This document shows positions 53,477 through 62,054 of a stretch of DNA of 64,000 bases, in pieces. Made by a program: the position numbers and the translations under genes. Within the stretch, counting starts at the first letter, position 1, and each line of letters opens with the position of its first letter. The notes beneath the pieces are model-generated. The model was not told the origin of the DNA. It did no database searches and saw nothing but the letters and a program-made list of their open reading frames with translations. The DNA lies in assembly GCF_000757425.2 (NCBI RefSeq), contig NZ_JPKR02000004.1:248001-312000 (forward strand), in the 5' to 3' direction. The DNA is from Tatumella morbirosei. Lineage in GTDB: Bacteria > Pseudomonadota > Gammaproteobacteria > Enterobacterales > Enterobacteriaceae.

Positions 53477-55135
53477 TTATGGAAGATAGCGGCCATAGGT
53501 AGTCATCAGGCAGCGGGTGACACCGTTAGTCCAGCCGAAACCGTCCTGCAGAGGATATTCTCCGCCACCGCCGGGCCTGGCGCGCTGGCCGCTGATATCA
53601 TATTTTTCAACCAGCTTGTGATGCAGCGAATAAAAATGGTTCACCGTGGTTAGCCAGTTAACCGCAATTTCTCTGGCCAGCCGGGTTTCGCCATAGGCAT
53701 TCAGTCCTTCAATAGCCATCCATTGTAACGGAGCCCAGCCGTTGGGATTATCCCATTGCTCGCCACTGTCGACCATGGAGGATAACAACCCTCCGGAGGT
53801 CAGCAGCAGGTGACGCAGTTCAAGGGCCATCCGCCGTGCTTGTTCCTGAGTCGCAAGCCCGGTAAACAGTGGAACCACGGCAGCGGCAGAGAAACTGCCG
53901 GCAATTTTACGGCGCCAGTCGTAGTCACGGTAGACACCAGAAGTATCATCCCACAGGTAGTGGTTCATCGCTTTGCGTCTCGCATCGGCTTTCTTCTGCC
54001 AGCTGCGGGAAGTCAGTAACTCGCCTTCCTCTTCCGCCAGCCGGACGATGGTGGTTTCCAGCTTGTAGAGGAAAGCATTCAGATCGACCGGAATATACTG
54101 AGTGGTACGAATACTGGCTAAGCGTTTGGAATCCCGCAGCCACCGGGAAGAGTAATCCCAGCCAGAGGCCGCTCCGGCACGCAAATCACGGTACACCTCA
54201 CTGGCGGGTCGGCCGGACTGCTTTGCCGTGGCGACATCTTCGCGCCAGGATTCGTCACGCGGGGTATCCCGGTCATCCCAGTAGCGGTTCAGAAAACTGC
54301 CGTCCGGCATTCTGACCACATGACGATGGGCCTGATCCGGCAACAGCGCCCCGGCACCATCCATCCAGTACTGATATTCACGAATGAGCTGCTGCAAATA
54401 GCGGGTACTGCCCGGCAAACCTGCCTGTTCAAACAGCTCGATCATCAGCGCAAATACCGGCGGTTGTGAACGACTCAGGTAGTAGGTCCGGTTGCCGTTA
54501 GGAATATGGCCATAAGTTTCTATCAGCCAGGCAAAATTATCCGCCATATCCTGCAACAAGTCTTTCCGGTTGCTTTCCGCCAGCCCCAGCATAGTGAAGT
54601 AGGAATCCCAGTAGTAGACTTCGCCAAAACGGCCGCCCGGCACCACATAGGGTTTCGGTAACGGCAACAGCGAAGAGAACGGCTGATGGTTACCTGGTTC
54701 GCGAACCAGTACCGGCCAGAGGTCATCAATATGCTGACACAGGGGTTTATTGGGATCTTCATTGTGATAAACATCGCCGACAGGGGGCGGCGTAAAATGT
54801 TGCCTGACAAAAGCATGCAGATCGAAGCGGCGGTTTTCACGGCGCTGACGGCGGTATTCAATCAGGATATCCAGCGGATCGCTGTTTGGAGAGCAGTCAG
54901 CGAAGGTTTTACTGTCTGCAAAGATCCGTGCTTTCTGAACATGCTCAAATAATTCGAGGTAGCGATCCGCCGGGGTCAGGGCATCGGCGGCCGGAAGCCC
55001 GTCAATAAGTTCCGGTTCTGGCTCATAATCTTCCATACCTTCCAGAATCAACTCATGCGGGTCGTTGTAATATTCGATCTCGTCGCTTAGCTGAGTCGCT
55101 TGTTCCGGAAAACGGTTCAGGGATGAAGTATTGAT
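53477..55135 (-). CDS. treF: Cytoplasmic trehalase, probable ATC start codon
   Basis: A glycoside hydrolase family 37 enzyme that splits trehalose into two glucoses. The signatures [15 protein letters not shown] and [12 protein letters not shown] are intact, as is [17 protein letters not shown] near the end. There is no signal peptide. Conventional starts (TTG at 55051, ATG at 55036) cut off [11 protein letters not shown], which aligns with the E. coli TreF N-terminus. The frame is open back to ATC at 55133-55135, with AGGAGG 5 nt before it. This gives 552 residues against 549 in E. coli. The protein likely starts there, through a rare start codon or a base difference from ATG. Confidence 0.93.
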   Translation of the reverse strand: MNTSSLNRFPEQATQLSDEIEYYNDPHELILEGMEDYEPEPELIDGLPAADALTPADRYLELFEHVQKARIFADSKTFADCSPNSDPLDILIEYRRQRRENRRFDLHAFVRQHFTPPPVGDVYHNEDPNKPLCQHIDDLWPVLVREPGNHQPFSSLLPLPKPYVVPGGRFGEVYYWDSYFTMLGLAESNRKDLLQDMADNFAWLIETYGHIPNGNRTYYLSRSQPPVFALMIELFEQAGLPGSTRYLQQLIREYQYWMDGAGALLPDQAHRHVVRMPDGSFLNRYWDDRDTPRDESWREDVATAKQSGRPASEVYRDLRAGAASGWDYSSRWLRDSKRLASIRTTQYIPVDLNAFLYKLETTIVRLAEEEGELLTSRSWQKKADARRKAMNHYLWDDTSGVYRDYDWRRKIAGSFSAAAVVPLFTGLATQEQARRMALELRHLLLTSGGLLSSMVDSGEQWDNPNGWAPLQWMAIEGLNAYGETRLAREIAVNWLTTVNHFYSLHHKLVEKYDISGQRARPGGGGEYPLQDGFGWTNGVTRCLMTTYGRYLP

Positions 55136-55288
55136 AACGACCTCCTCATCATCTTAGCCAAAAAATATTCATCACAGGGATTAAGTATAGACAATGTCGG
55201 GTTTACCAACGGTATTGCAGTGTAAAGCCAGCCGGGTAAAACGTTGCAAAATGCAAGCACCGTGGAACACGGTGCCTGGAAAGGTAGA

Positions 55289-56140
55289 TTATTTTAGAGT
55301 ATCGGCAATCGTCTGACTGAAAGGCGTTGTGGCCCGGCCAATCAGTTGACTCAGGGTTTTACTGTCGTCAAACAACCCTCCCTGAGCGGCTCCTGCATCT
55401 GAATTCGCCAGCATCTCTGCCAGTCCGTCCGGTAATCCGGCCTGTTTTAATGCGCCAGCAAATTCTTGCTGAGACAGATTGATATATTCGACTTTCTCCC
55501 CGCTCTGACGGGCGATTTCGTCACTGAATTGTTGCAGCGTATAGGCATCGTCGCCGGCCAGTTCGTAAATTTTTCCTGCCTGGTGGTCGGTGGTCATCAC
55601 TTTAGCTGCGGCTTCTGCGTAATCCTGACGGGACGCTAAAGCGATTTTCCCCTCACCAGCAGCCCCGATAAAGGCATGATGAGTGAGTGCGGGGCCGATA
55701 CTGGCCGCATAGTTTTCGCTGTACCAGCCATTACGCAGCAGTGCGTAACCGATACCCGATTTCGCCAGCCTGGCTTCGGTGGCACGGTGTTCGGTGGCGA
55801 GGCCCAACGGAGAAGTATCCGCATGCAACAGACTGGTATAGGCGATAAATTTAATCCCGGCCTGAACCGCGGCATCGATGACCGCAGCATGTTGTGCGTC
55901 ACGTTTACCCACTTCACTGGAGGAGATCAGCAGGAGTTTCTCAGCACCCTGCAAAGCCGGCAGCAGTGTTTCCGGACGATTATAATCGGCTTCCCGCAAG
56001 GTAATACCGGCAGGTAATTTCTCTGCGGCACCGGCGGGATCTCGAACCAGCGCAATCAGCTCGCTGGCGGGCAGGGTTTTAAGCAGTTGTTGAATGACTT
56101 TACGACCTAGCTGGCCGGTAGCTCCGGTAATAGCAATCAT
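55289..56140 (-). CDS. qorB: NAD(P)H:quinone oxidoreductase 2 (SDR/NmrA-like)
   Basis: A 283-residue protein of the atypical SDR/NmrA family. The Rossmann motif GATGQLG is at residues 6-12. Stretches EKLLLISSSEVG, FIAYTSLLHADTSPLGLA and LLRNGWYSENY are nearly identical to E. coli QorB (YtfG). It reduces quinones with NADPH. It is divergent from its regulator qorR, as in E. coli, with a shared operator region between them. Confidence 0.93.
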   Translation of the reverse strand: MIAITGATGQLGRKVIQQLLKTLPASELIALVRDPAGAAEKLPAGITLREADYNRPETLLPALQGAEKLLLISSSEVGKRDAQHAAVIDAAVQAGIKFIAYTSLLHADTSPLGLATEHRATEARLAKSGIGYALLRNGWYSENYAASIGPALTHHAFIGAAGEGKIALASRQDYAEAAAKVMTTDHQAGKIYELAGDDAYTLQQFSDEIARQSGEKVEYINLSQQEFAGALKQAGLPDGLAEMLANSDAGAAQGGLFDDSKTLSQLIGRATTPFSQTIADTLK

Positions 56141-56190
56141 AATATTCTCCAGGTTGAAATCCGGTGACAGTGATTACTATAAAAACTAAA

Positions 56191-56212
56191 CTTACTTTTA
56201 GTAAGTACTTAC
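56191..56212. promoter_or_regulatory. QorR operator candidate in the qorB-qorR divergent promoter
   Basis: GTAAGTACTTAC (56201-56212) is a perfect palindrome and CTTACTTTTAGTAAG (56191-56205) a second overlapping inverted repeat. They lie between the divergent genes, 21-42 bp before qorR. HxlR-family regulators bind such sites. Confidence 0.65.
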
Positions 56213-56232
56213 AAAAAGGTTAGTCTGAAAAA

Positions 56233-56631
56233 ATGTCAGGAAATTTACATCAAAAATATATCCGTGGTGAGTTGCTGAACGTGAACTGTTCATCCCGCCA
56301 TATCCTGAAACGTCTTACCGGGCGCTGGAGTGTGCTGGTCATGCTGGCTCTGAAACAGGATGTTTTACGCTTTAGTGAATTACGCAGAAAAATTGGCGGC
56401 GTCAGTGAACGTATGCTGTCCCAGACTCTGCGTCACATGGAGCAGGATGGTTTTATCGCCCGTAAGGCCTATGATGTGGTTCCGCCGCATGTGGAATACT
56501 GGCTGACACCCCTTGGGCATGAAGCGGAGCAGAAGCTTATTGGTCTGGCTGACTGGCTGGAAGATAATGTGCAGCGTATCCAACAAAATCGTGAAGAGTT
56601 TGAGCAGCGCAAGGAGTCGCCGGAGCCCTGA
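56233..56631 (+). CDS. qorR: HxlR-family redox-sensing regulator of qorB
   Basis: A 132-residue HxlR winged-helix protein. The pattern RHILKRLTGRWSVLVMLALKQDVLRFSELRRKIGGVSERMLSQTLRHMEQDGFI covers residues about 23-77, and LTPLGHE follows. The single Cys before it (NVNCSSRH, near residue 19) corresponds to the redox-sensitive Cys of HxlR/QorR (YtfH) proteins. It probably represses qorB and itself. Confidence 0.88.
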   Translation: MSGNLHQKYIRGELLNVNCSSRHILKRLTGRWSVLVMLALKQDVLRFSELRRKIGGVSERMLSQTLRHMEQDGFIARKAYDVVPPHVEYWLTPLGHEAEQKLIGLADWLEDNVQRIQQNREEFEQRKESPEP

Positions 56632-56830
56632 ACCTTCAGGATAAGAAGATTTTGTGGCCAGTGGAAAGATACATAAAATGCGATTAACCACTGCCAGATT
56701 AAAATTATTTATCCGTCTGTTTTTATTAAATTTATCTTACTATTCCTGACGAATAGTTGTCTCTGTGTTCGACATTCAGGTTATTTTTTCTTGTGGTAAA
56801 GATATATCATAGATAGATTATAGATCAGTA

Positions 56831-56843
56831 AATGAGAATCATT
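56831..56843 (+). promoter_or_regulatory. Fur box of yqjH
   Basis: AATGAGAATCATT matches 12 of 13 bases of the Fur core, 60-72 bp before the siderophore-interacting protein gene. It fits iron-repressed control. The spacer 56632-56902 is otherwise AT-rich promoter sequence. Confidence 0.7.
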
Positions 56844-56902
56844 ACATAACTCTGTGGCCAGCGGGATCACAGACTGATAACAGTAAAACTGAGAGAAATT
56901 CT

Positions 56903-57697
56903 ATGTCTGCATCATTATCATCAGGACGTGCATTACCAAAGCGGGTAAGAAATGAGTTACGTTTTCGACAACTGACAGTGAGTCAGAAAACGCTGGTTGC
57001 CGGGAAGTTCTGGCGGGTAGAGTTCACCAGCGAAGCACTGGCGGGTTACCACTCTCCGGGTTTTGATGATCACAGTAAGATCTTTTTCCCTGACCCACAG
57101 ACCGGCAAACTGCTACTGCCGCAGGTGACCGACGAAGGTATTGCCTGGCCTGACGGAGAACGCCCGATATCACGTGACTACACTCCGCTGTTTTTTGACG
57201 GAAAAACCCGCCTGACGCTGGATTTCTTCCGTCATGAACACGGTGTTGCCAGCCAGTGGGCAGAACAGGCGCAAGTCGGGGATTCCCTGGCTATCGGCGG
57301 ACCACGTGGTTCGATGATTATCCCTGTCGATTACCGTGTCCAGCTGTTGGCATTTGACGAAAGCGGCCTGCCTGCCGTACAGCGGAGGTTAGCTGAAACT
57401 CAGGCTGAACGGCTAATATTACTGGCATTCACTGATGAAACACTGGTGAAAAATTATCTGCCGAACCTGCCGGCAAAGGCTGAACTCACTTGTTATGGCA
57501 GCGGGACAATGAACAGCGAAGGTATTGAGCGTTGCCGTCAGCAACTGGCGTCATTACAGCTACCGGAAGATGACTATTTCATCTGGCTGACAGGGGAAGG
57601 AGAGGCGGTTAAAGTGCTCAATGATTACTTTATTGAACAACGCCACTGCCACCCGGGACTGGTGCGTGGTGTAGCTTACTGGCACCGCAAAGGGTAA
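56903..57697 (+). CDS. yqjH: NADPH-dependent ferric-chelate reductase (siderophore-interacting protein)
   Basis: A 264-residue flavoprotein of the ViuB/YqjH family. Features are the substrate-entry segment GFDDHSKIFFPD, the FAD-binding RDYTPLFF motif (about residues 90-97) and the NADPH-binding C-terminal part (WLTGEGEAVKVLNDYF). It reduces ferric siderophores in the cytoplasm to release iron. A Fur box lies upstream and a PadR regulator (YqjI-like) follows on the same strand; in E. coli yqjH and yqjI are divergent. Confidence 0.92.
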   Translation: MSASLSSGRALPKRVRNELRFRQLTVSQKTLVAGKFWRVEFTSEALAGYHSPGFDDHSKIFFPDPQTGKLLLPQVTDEGIAWPDGERPISRDYTPLFFDGKTRLTLDFFRHEHGVASQWAEQAQVGDSLAIGGPRGSMIIPVDYRVQLLAFDESGLPAVQRRLAETQAERLILLAFTDETLVKNYLPNLPAKAELTCYGSGTMNSEGIERCRQQLASLQLPEDDYFIWLTGEGEAVKVLNDYFIEQRHCHPGLVRGVAYWHRKG

Positions 57698-57743
57698 CAT
57701 TGGCCCCTGCCTGAAACCGGCAGGGGATAAAGGAACATTAACG

Positions 57744-58244
57744 ATGAATATTGCTAAATCCGGTTTGCTGCAACGCCGCCGCCGTGAAAAGATTCTGGAT
57801 GCCGCAGAAATCAGATTACTGGTGCTGAGTTTTCTTCAGCAACAACCCGCGCATGGCTATGAGCTGATAAAGTCGATTGAAACTCTCGCTCAGGGAGAAT
57901 ATACCCCAAGCCCGGGGATTATCTATCCGGCACTGATGTTGCTGGAAGAGATGGATGCTATTGTGCCGCAAAACCCGGATGCCGGACGAAAAAGCTATCA
58001 ACTGACAGAGTACGGGCAGCAGTTACTGGAACAGGGACGTGCGCAGTTACTGGAAATCTCCGAACGACTGAAAATGCTGGCCGTTGTCGGGAAAAACCGC
58101 CGGATTCCGCAGATAGAAAGGGCGGTACATAATCTTAAAATGGCGCTGAACACGCGGCTGGCAGAACCTGACTTATCCCGCGAAACGCTCTATGCCCTGA
58201 TTGATGCCCTGGACGACGCGGCAAAACGTATTGAGCGTAGTTGA
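57744..58244 (+). CDS. yqjI: PadR-family regulator, YqjI-like without the metal-binding N-terminus
   Basis: A 166-residue PadR regulator. The winged helix AEIRLLVLSFLQQQPAHGYELIKSIETLAQGEYTPSPGIIYPALMLLEEM (about residues 16-65) matches E. coli YqjI closely. The roughly 45-residue Cys/His-rich nickel-binding extension of E. coli YqjI is absent and replaced by a short basic start (LLQRRRREK). The C-terminal helical domain is present. It lies 46 bp after yqjH and presumably regulates it, but metal sensing must differ. Confidence 0.8.
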   Translation: MNIAKSGLLQRRRREKILDAAEIRLLVLSFLQQQPAHGYELIKSIETLAQGEYTPSPGIIYPALMLLEEMDAIVPQNPDAGRKSYQLTEYGQQLLEQGRAQLLEISERLKMLAVVGKNRRIPQIERAVHNLKMALNTRLAEPDLSRETLYALIDALDDAAKRIERS

Positions 58245-58251
58245 ACTGCGC

Positions 58252-58548
58252 TTACACCGTGGGCTGTTTATGATTATCGATATGACCAAGGTTTCTCTCA
58301 GGAAAACAGTAATCCCTGACCCGTTGCTTCAGTGTGACTGCATCCGGAAAACCTCCATCCCGTTTCCTCTCCCATAACAGTTCGCCGTCAGCGTGAATTT
58401 CAAAGATACCGCCACGCCCTGGCTGTAAGGTCACTGCGGCCAGGTCGTCGGCGAAGGTACTCAGGAGTTCCTGGGCCATCCATGATGAGCGCAGCAACCA
58501 CTGGCACTGGCTGCAATAATGGATAGTAATGGTCGGGCGGTGAGTCAT
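58252..58548 (-). CDS. SelT/SelW/SelH (Rdx) family protein
   Basis: A 98-residue thioredoxin-like protein. The CxxC redox motif is in IHYCSQCQWLLR (residues about 10-21), followed by the family pattern LLSTFADDLAAVTLQPGRGGIFEIHADGELLWERK. Function in bacteria is poorly known; a thiol-redox role is inferred. It is convergent with yqjI, 7 bp away, and upstream of it on the same strand lies acuI. Confidence 0.88.
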   Translation of the reverse strand: MTHRPTITIHYCSQCQWLLRSSWMAQELLSTFADDLAAVTLQPGRGGIFEIHADGELLWERKRDGGFPDAVTLKQRVRDYCFPERNLGHIDNHKQPTV

Positions 58549-58572
58549 CTTAATGTTCCTGAATAGTTGATA

Positions 58573-59586
58573 TTACTGGCCTGACGATGCGTTGTCGGCA
58601 GAGGGCTGGCAGTTGACAATCAGTCTGCCACGAACCTGACCGTTAAGTAAGTCATCTGCGCCACCAATGGCTGCCGCCAGCGGAATCACCCGGGCAATCT
58701 CTTCAAAGGTCGTCGCATCATAAACTTCCGCCAGCCTTTGCCAGGCCTCTCGACGCTGTGCCAGCGGACACATGACACTGTCTACCCCTGTCAGAGTGAC
58801 TCCACGCAGAATAAAAGGCGCGACACTGGCCGGTAAATCCAGTCCCTGTGCCATACCGCAGGCTGCAACGACACCATTGCGAACGGTAGCCGCTAAAACG
58901 TTACTTAACGTGTGGCTGCCGACAGTATCAATCGCAGCTGCCCATTGTTCTTTAGCCAGGGGTTTTCCCGGCTGGTTTAGCCTGTCACGCGAAATAGTCC
59001 GCGATGCCCCGAGTGTACCGGTCAGATAGTCTTCATCGTCCTGGCGCCCGGTACTGGCCACGACCTGATATCCGGCCTGTGCCAGTAGCCAGACAGCAAA
59101 ACTGCCCACTCCGCCACTGGCACCGGTCACCAGCACTTCCCCCTCTGCTGGTGTAATGCCTTGTTTTTCGAGTGCCATCAGGCACAGCATGGCCGTCAGC
59201 CCGGCGGTACCGATAGCCATAGTGCTGACCGGAGGCAGGGCGGCTGGCACAGGAACCAGCCAGTCACCTTCCACCGCCGCTTTTTCGGCCAGACCGCCCC
59301 AGTGATTTTCACCGACACCCCAGCCGGTAAGAATTGCCAGATCGCCGCTCTTCCATTGTGGATGCTGGCTGGCGGTAACTTCGCCGACAAAGTCGATGCC
59401 TGGTACCATCGGAAATGTACGGACGACAGGCGCACGATTCACAATAGCTAATGCATCTTTATAATTCAGACTGGAATATAAAACGTTAAGTGATACCGTC
59501 GCCGGTGGCAACTGAGACTCGTGTAACTGGCTGAGTGTCGTGCGGTAACCCTGTTCATCTTTTTCAATCAAAATTGCCTGAAACAT
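58573..59586 (-). CDS. acuI: Acrylyl-CoA reductase AcuI/YhdH (MDR family)
   Basis: A 337-residue zinc-free medium-chain dehydrogenase/reductase. The N-terminal SSLNYKDALAIV, the PMVPGIDFVGEV segment and the NADPH-binding GASGGVGSFAVWLLA (about residues 154-168) are typical, as is the family end VRGRLIV. AcuI reduces toxic acryloyl-CoA to propionyl-CoA; E. coli YhdH is the same family. It probably forms a short operon with the Rdx-family gene 24 bp downstream. Confidence 0.9.
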   Translation of the reverse strand: MFQAILIEKDEQGYRTTLSQLHESQLPPATVSLNVLYSSLNYKDALAIVNRAPVVRTFPMVPGIDFVGEVTASQHPQWKSGDLAILTGWGVGENHWGGLAEKAAVEGDWLVPVPAALPPVSTMAIGTAGLTAMLCLMALEKQGITPAEGEVLVTGASGGVGSFAVWLLAQAGYQVVASTGRQDDEDYLTGTLGASRTISRDRLNQPGKPLAKEQWAAAIDTVGSHTLSNVLAATVRNGVVAACGMAQGLDLPASVAPFILRGVTLTGVDSVMCPLAQRREAWQRLAEVYDATTFEEIARVIPLAAAIGGADDLLNGQVRGRLIVNCQPSADNASSGQ

Positions 59587-59764
59587 AGTGACTCCCGGAG
59601 AAAGTGACGCCCGGCACTAAAGCGGTGCCGAAAAGCACAGGAAAGCATAATGCAGCATATCAGTGCCGGTGGTTTATCACAAAGTAGTGTGCACAGGAAA
59701 AATCGGGCGGGTAGCTGGCGGAAGGGGAACCCTGTCATCTTCGCCGTGACAGGGATAGTCGGGG

Positions 59765-59929
59765 TTATTTTAGCCTCTTACTCTTCAGGCAGACTGTTTG
59801 TGGCGAAACACTGTTTTCCGGCGGTGACGCGCGGTTTTTTCTCCGCCGCTGCCACCAGTATTTCAGTGATTTGGCCAGCTGGATGTAGCCGATAAACGGT
59901 TGCCGGGATCTGTTTTCATGAAATTCCAT
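59765..59929 (-). CDS. Small basic protein, 54 residues
   Basis: A short frame starting at the ATG 59927-59929 with AGGAGG 6 nt upstream, one of the best ribosome sites in the window. The product begins MEFHENRSRQPFIGYIQLAK and contains a very basic patch (WWQRRRKNR, about residues 25-33). I do not recognise a family. It sits alone between acuI and the MocR gene. The basic, aromatic centre could bind nucleic acid or membranes. The ribosome site and clean start make it more likely real than chance. Confidence 0.6.
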   Translation of the reverse strand: MEFHENRSRQPFIGYIQLAKSLKYWWQRRRKNRASPPENSVSPQTVCLKSKRLK

Positions 59930-60009
59930 CTGTCGCCTCCTGTCATGTCTGAATCCTTATTTTCAGGAGCTTTACCAAAATAATACAGACGCAAAAAACA
60001 TATTTATTT

Positions 60010-60086
60010 ACCATACAGATGTGATAAGAGTGTCGCTGATGGTGATTTTACCTATCATTCTGTACTGTTTTATTTGTCTGTATGGT
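60010..60086. promoter_or_regulatory. Inverted ACCATACAGA sites before the MocR gene
   Basis: ACCATACAGA (60010-60019) recurs inverted as TCTGTATGGT (60077-60086), with further TACAGA-like halves near 59986 and 60060. MocR regulators bind repeated half-sites spread over two or more turns in their own promoters. Confidence 0.45.
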
Positions 60087-60104
60087 CATAACGGGGGATA
60101 CAGT

Positions 60105-61517
60105 GTGACACGCTACCAGCAACTTGCCAGCCTGATTAGCGAAAGGATTATTCAGGGGTTATATCGGGAAGGGGAAAAGTTACCTTCAGTACGTACGCTG
60201 AGTCAGGAACACGGCGTGAGTATCAGTACGGTTCAACAAACCTATCAGTTACTGGAGCAGCAACGTCTGGTTACCGCGCAGCCTCGCTCTGGTTATTTTG
60301 TCGCCCCCCGGGAGGCTCCGCCCCCTGTCCCGGCGGTTTCCCGGCCGGTACAGCGCCCCGTGGACATAACGCAGTGGGATCAGGTCTATACCTTGCTGGA
60401 AGACAGCAAAGATCCTCAGATTGTCTCTTTTGGCGGAGGTTTCCCGGATGTCTCGCAACCCAGCCTGCAACCTCTGTGGCGTGAACTTAACCGTTTAATT
60501 CGTCAGCAACCGGCAGAAGTTCTTAATTATGATGAACTGGCAGGTAATTATGCTTTACGTGGTGAAATTGCCAGACTCATGCTCGATAGCGGTTCGCTAG
60601 TGACGGCGGATGACCTGATTATTACCAGTGGTTGTCATAATGCTTTGTCGCTGGCTCTGCTGGCGATATGCCGTCCCGGTGACATTGTTGCTGTTGAATC
60701 CCCGGCTTACTACGGCACGATGCAACTTTTGCGCGGGCTGGGGCTGAAAGCCATCGAAATCCCCACCGATCCTCAAAGCGGGCTAAGTACAGAGGCACTC
60801 GAACTGGCGCTGGAACAGTGGCCGATCAAAGGGATAATCCTGGTCCCGAACTGCAATAATCCGCTGGGCTTTATTATGCCGGAATCGCGTAAACGGGCAA
60901 TTCTGTCACTGGTCCAGCAGCATGATATCGTTATTTTTGAAGACGATATATATGGCGATTTGGCCACAGAATACCCACGGCCGCGCACGATTCATTCTCT
61001 GGATATTGATGGCAGAGTGATGCTGTGCAGTTCGTTTTCCAAAACTATCGCGCCGGGCCTGCGTATCGGCTGGATAGCGCCGGGACGCTATTATGACCGT
61101 CTGCTACAAATGAAGTATGCGGTCAGTGGCACCAATGTCCCGGCGACTCAACTGGCGACTCTGGCATTTCTGCAAGGGGGACATTACTACCCACATGTCA
61201 GGCGTATGCGGCAAATCTATCTGCGGAATATGCAAACCTACACTCACTGGTTGCGTGAGTATTTCCCCGAAGGTATCTGCGTTACCCGGCCAAAAGGCGG
61301 GTTTATGTTATGGGTTGAGTTACCTCCACAGGTAGATATGGTATGTGTGGCCAATAAGTTAGCTCAGATTAAAATTCGGGTCGCACCAGGCTCTTTGTTC
61401 TCTGCATCAGGAAAACATCGTAACTGCCTGAGAATTAACTGTGCTTTGGCACCCGAAGAGAAATATCGCAAAGTCATGGAAAGACTCGGGGACGCTATTC
61501 ACCAGGCGATGGAATAA
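60105..61517 (+). CDS. MocR-type regulator (GntR winged helix fused to aminotransferase), YdcR-like
   Basis: A 470-residue MocR/PdxR-family protein. Residues 1-70 are a GntR winged helix (RYQQLASLISERIIQGLYREGEKLPSVRTLSQEHGVSISTVQQTYQLLEQQ). Residues about 110-470 form a fold-type-I aminotransferase domain with the PLP lysine in CSSFSKTIAPGLRIGW. The overall layout resembles E. coli YdcR. The start is GTG at 60105, after a GGGGG ribosome site; the longer upstream frame would add a hydrophobic segment not found in the family. Target unknown. Confidence 0.88.
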   Translation: MTRYQQLASLISERIIQGLYREGEKLPSVRTLSQEHGVSISTVQQTYQLLEQQRLVTAQPRSGYFVAPREAPPPVPAVSRPVQRPVDITQWDQVYTLLEDSKDPQIVSFGGGFPDVSQPSLQPLWRELNRLIRQQPAEVLNYDELAGNYALRGEIARLMLDSGSLVTADDLIITSGCHNALSLALLAICRPGDIVAVESPAYYGTMQLLRGLGLKAIEIPTDPQSGLSTEALELALEQWPIKGIILVPNCNNPLGFIMPESRKRAILSLVQQHDIVIFEDDIYGDLATEYPRPRTIHSLDIDGRVMLCSSFSKTIAPGLRIGWIAPGRYYDRLLQMKYAVSGTNVPATQLATLAFLQGGHYYPHVRRMRQIYLRNMQTYTHWLREYFPEGICVTRPKGGFMLWVELPPQVDMVCVANKLAQIKIRVAPGSLFSASGKHRNCLRINCALAPEEKYRKVMERLGDAIHQAME

Positions 61518-61525
61518 GCGCTGTA

Positions 61526-61550
61526 GGTAATCCGGGTAGCCCCGGTTACC
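61526..61550. terminator. GC-rich hairpin after the MocR gene
   Basis: GGTAA-T-CCGGG (61526-61536) pairs with CCCGG-TTACC (61541-61550), leaving a single bulged T. It starts 9 bp after the stop codon. No T-tract is present. Confidence 0.5.
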
Positions 61551-61898
61551 CTGCCACTGTGTCGGGGAATCCGGCGACGGGATGAATATTAAGTCACTAA
61601 ATGTGTTTTTTCATTCCATAAGTTTTAATAAAATATTTATTTATCAATGCGTTGATTTGATGTTTGTTAATGGTGGCTGATTAATTATCTCTTGCCTGAG
61701 CCTTGCAAAGATGACATTATGAGCGCCGTTTATTTTTTGCCATCTACCAGCCTGCGAGGATATTACGGTGAACACTGTTTTCTGTTCTGCTCGTAATTTG
61801 ATCATCTGCCAGCACTCCTGTGCTGTGTATCAGGGCACCTGCCGGAATACTCCGTTTTTCACCATGCGGTGAAGCCAGCCTGTGGCTGCTTGTTGGGC

Positions 61899-62036
61899 AT
61901 GAGTAAAAACAGAGACAGTTCTGATTTTACTGATGTCCGTCATCCCGAACTGAACCAGGTTCACAGCCAGATATCTGACATTATTCGCCGGGGAATTTTC
62001 CCCATGCTGTGCCTTCGTGCACCCACTCATCCTTGA
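61899..62036 (+). CDS. Possible leader peptide ORF of speC
   Basis: A 45-codon frame from ATG at 61899 to TGA at 62034-62036 ends 18 bp before the speC start. The product begins MSKNRDSSDFTDVRHPELNQ. It does not resemble SpeFL of E. coli and its ribosome site is weak. Its last third runs through the hairpin at 61990-62003, so translation could affect folding. Support is positional only. Confidence 0.25.
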   Translation: MSKNRDSSDFTDVRHPELNQVHSQISDIIRRGIFPMLCLRAPTHP

Positions 62037-62046
62037 CCTTTGGGGA
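61990..62046 (+). promoter_or_regulatory. Alternative hairpins around the speC ribosome site
   Basis: GGGGAA (61990-61995) pairs perfectly with TTCCCC (61998-62003). The same CCCC could instead pair with GGGG (62042-62045), which is the speC ribosome-binding site. This gives two exclusive structures, one hiding the ribosome site. It lies at the end of the 537-bp spacer 61518-62054, otherwise without a supported gene. Confidence 0.35.
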
Positions 62047-62054
62047 TTTGTGTT

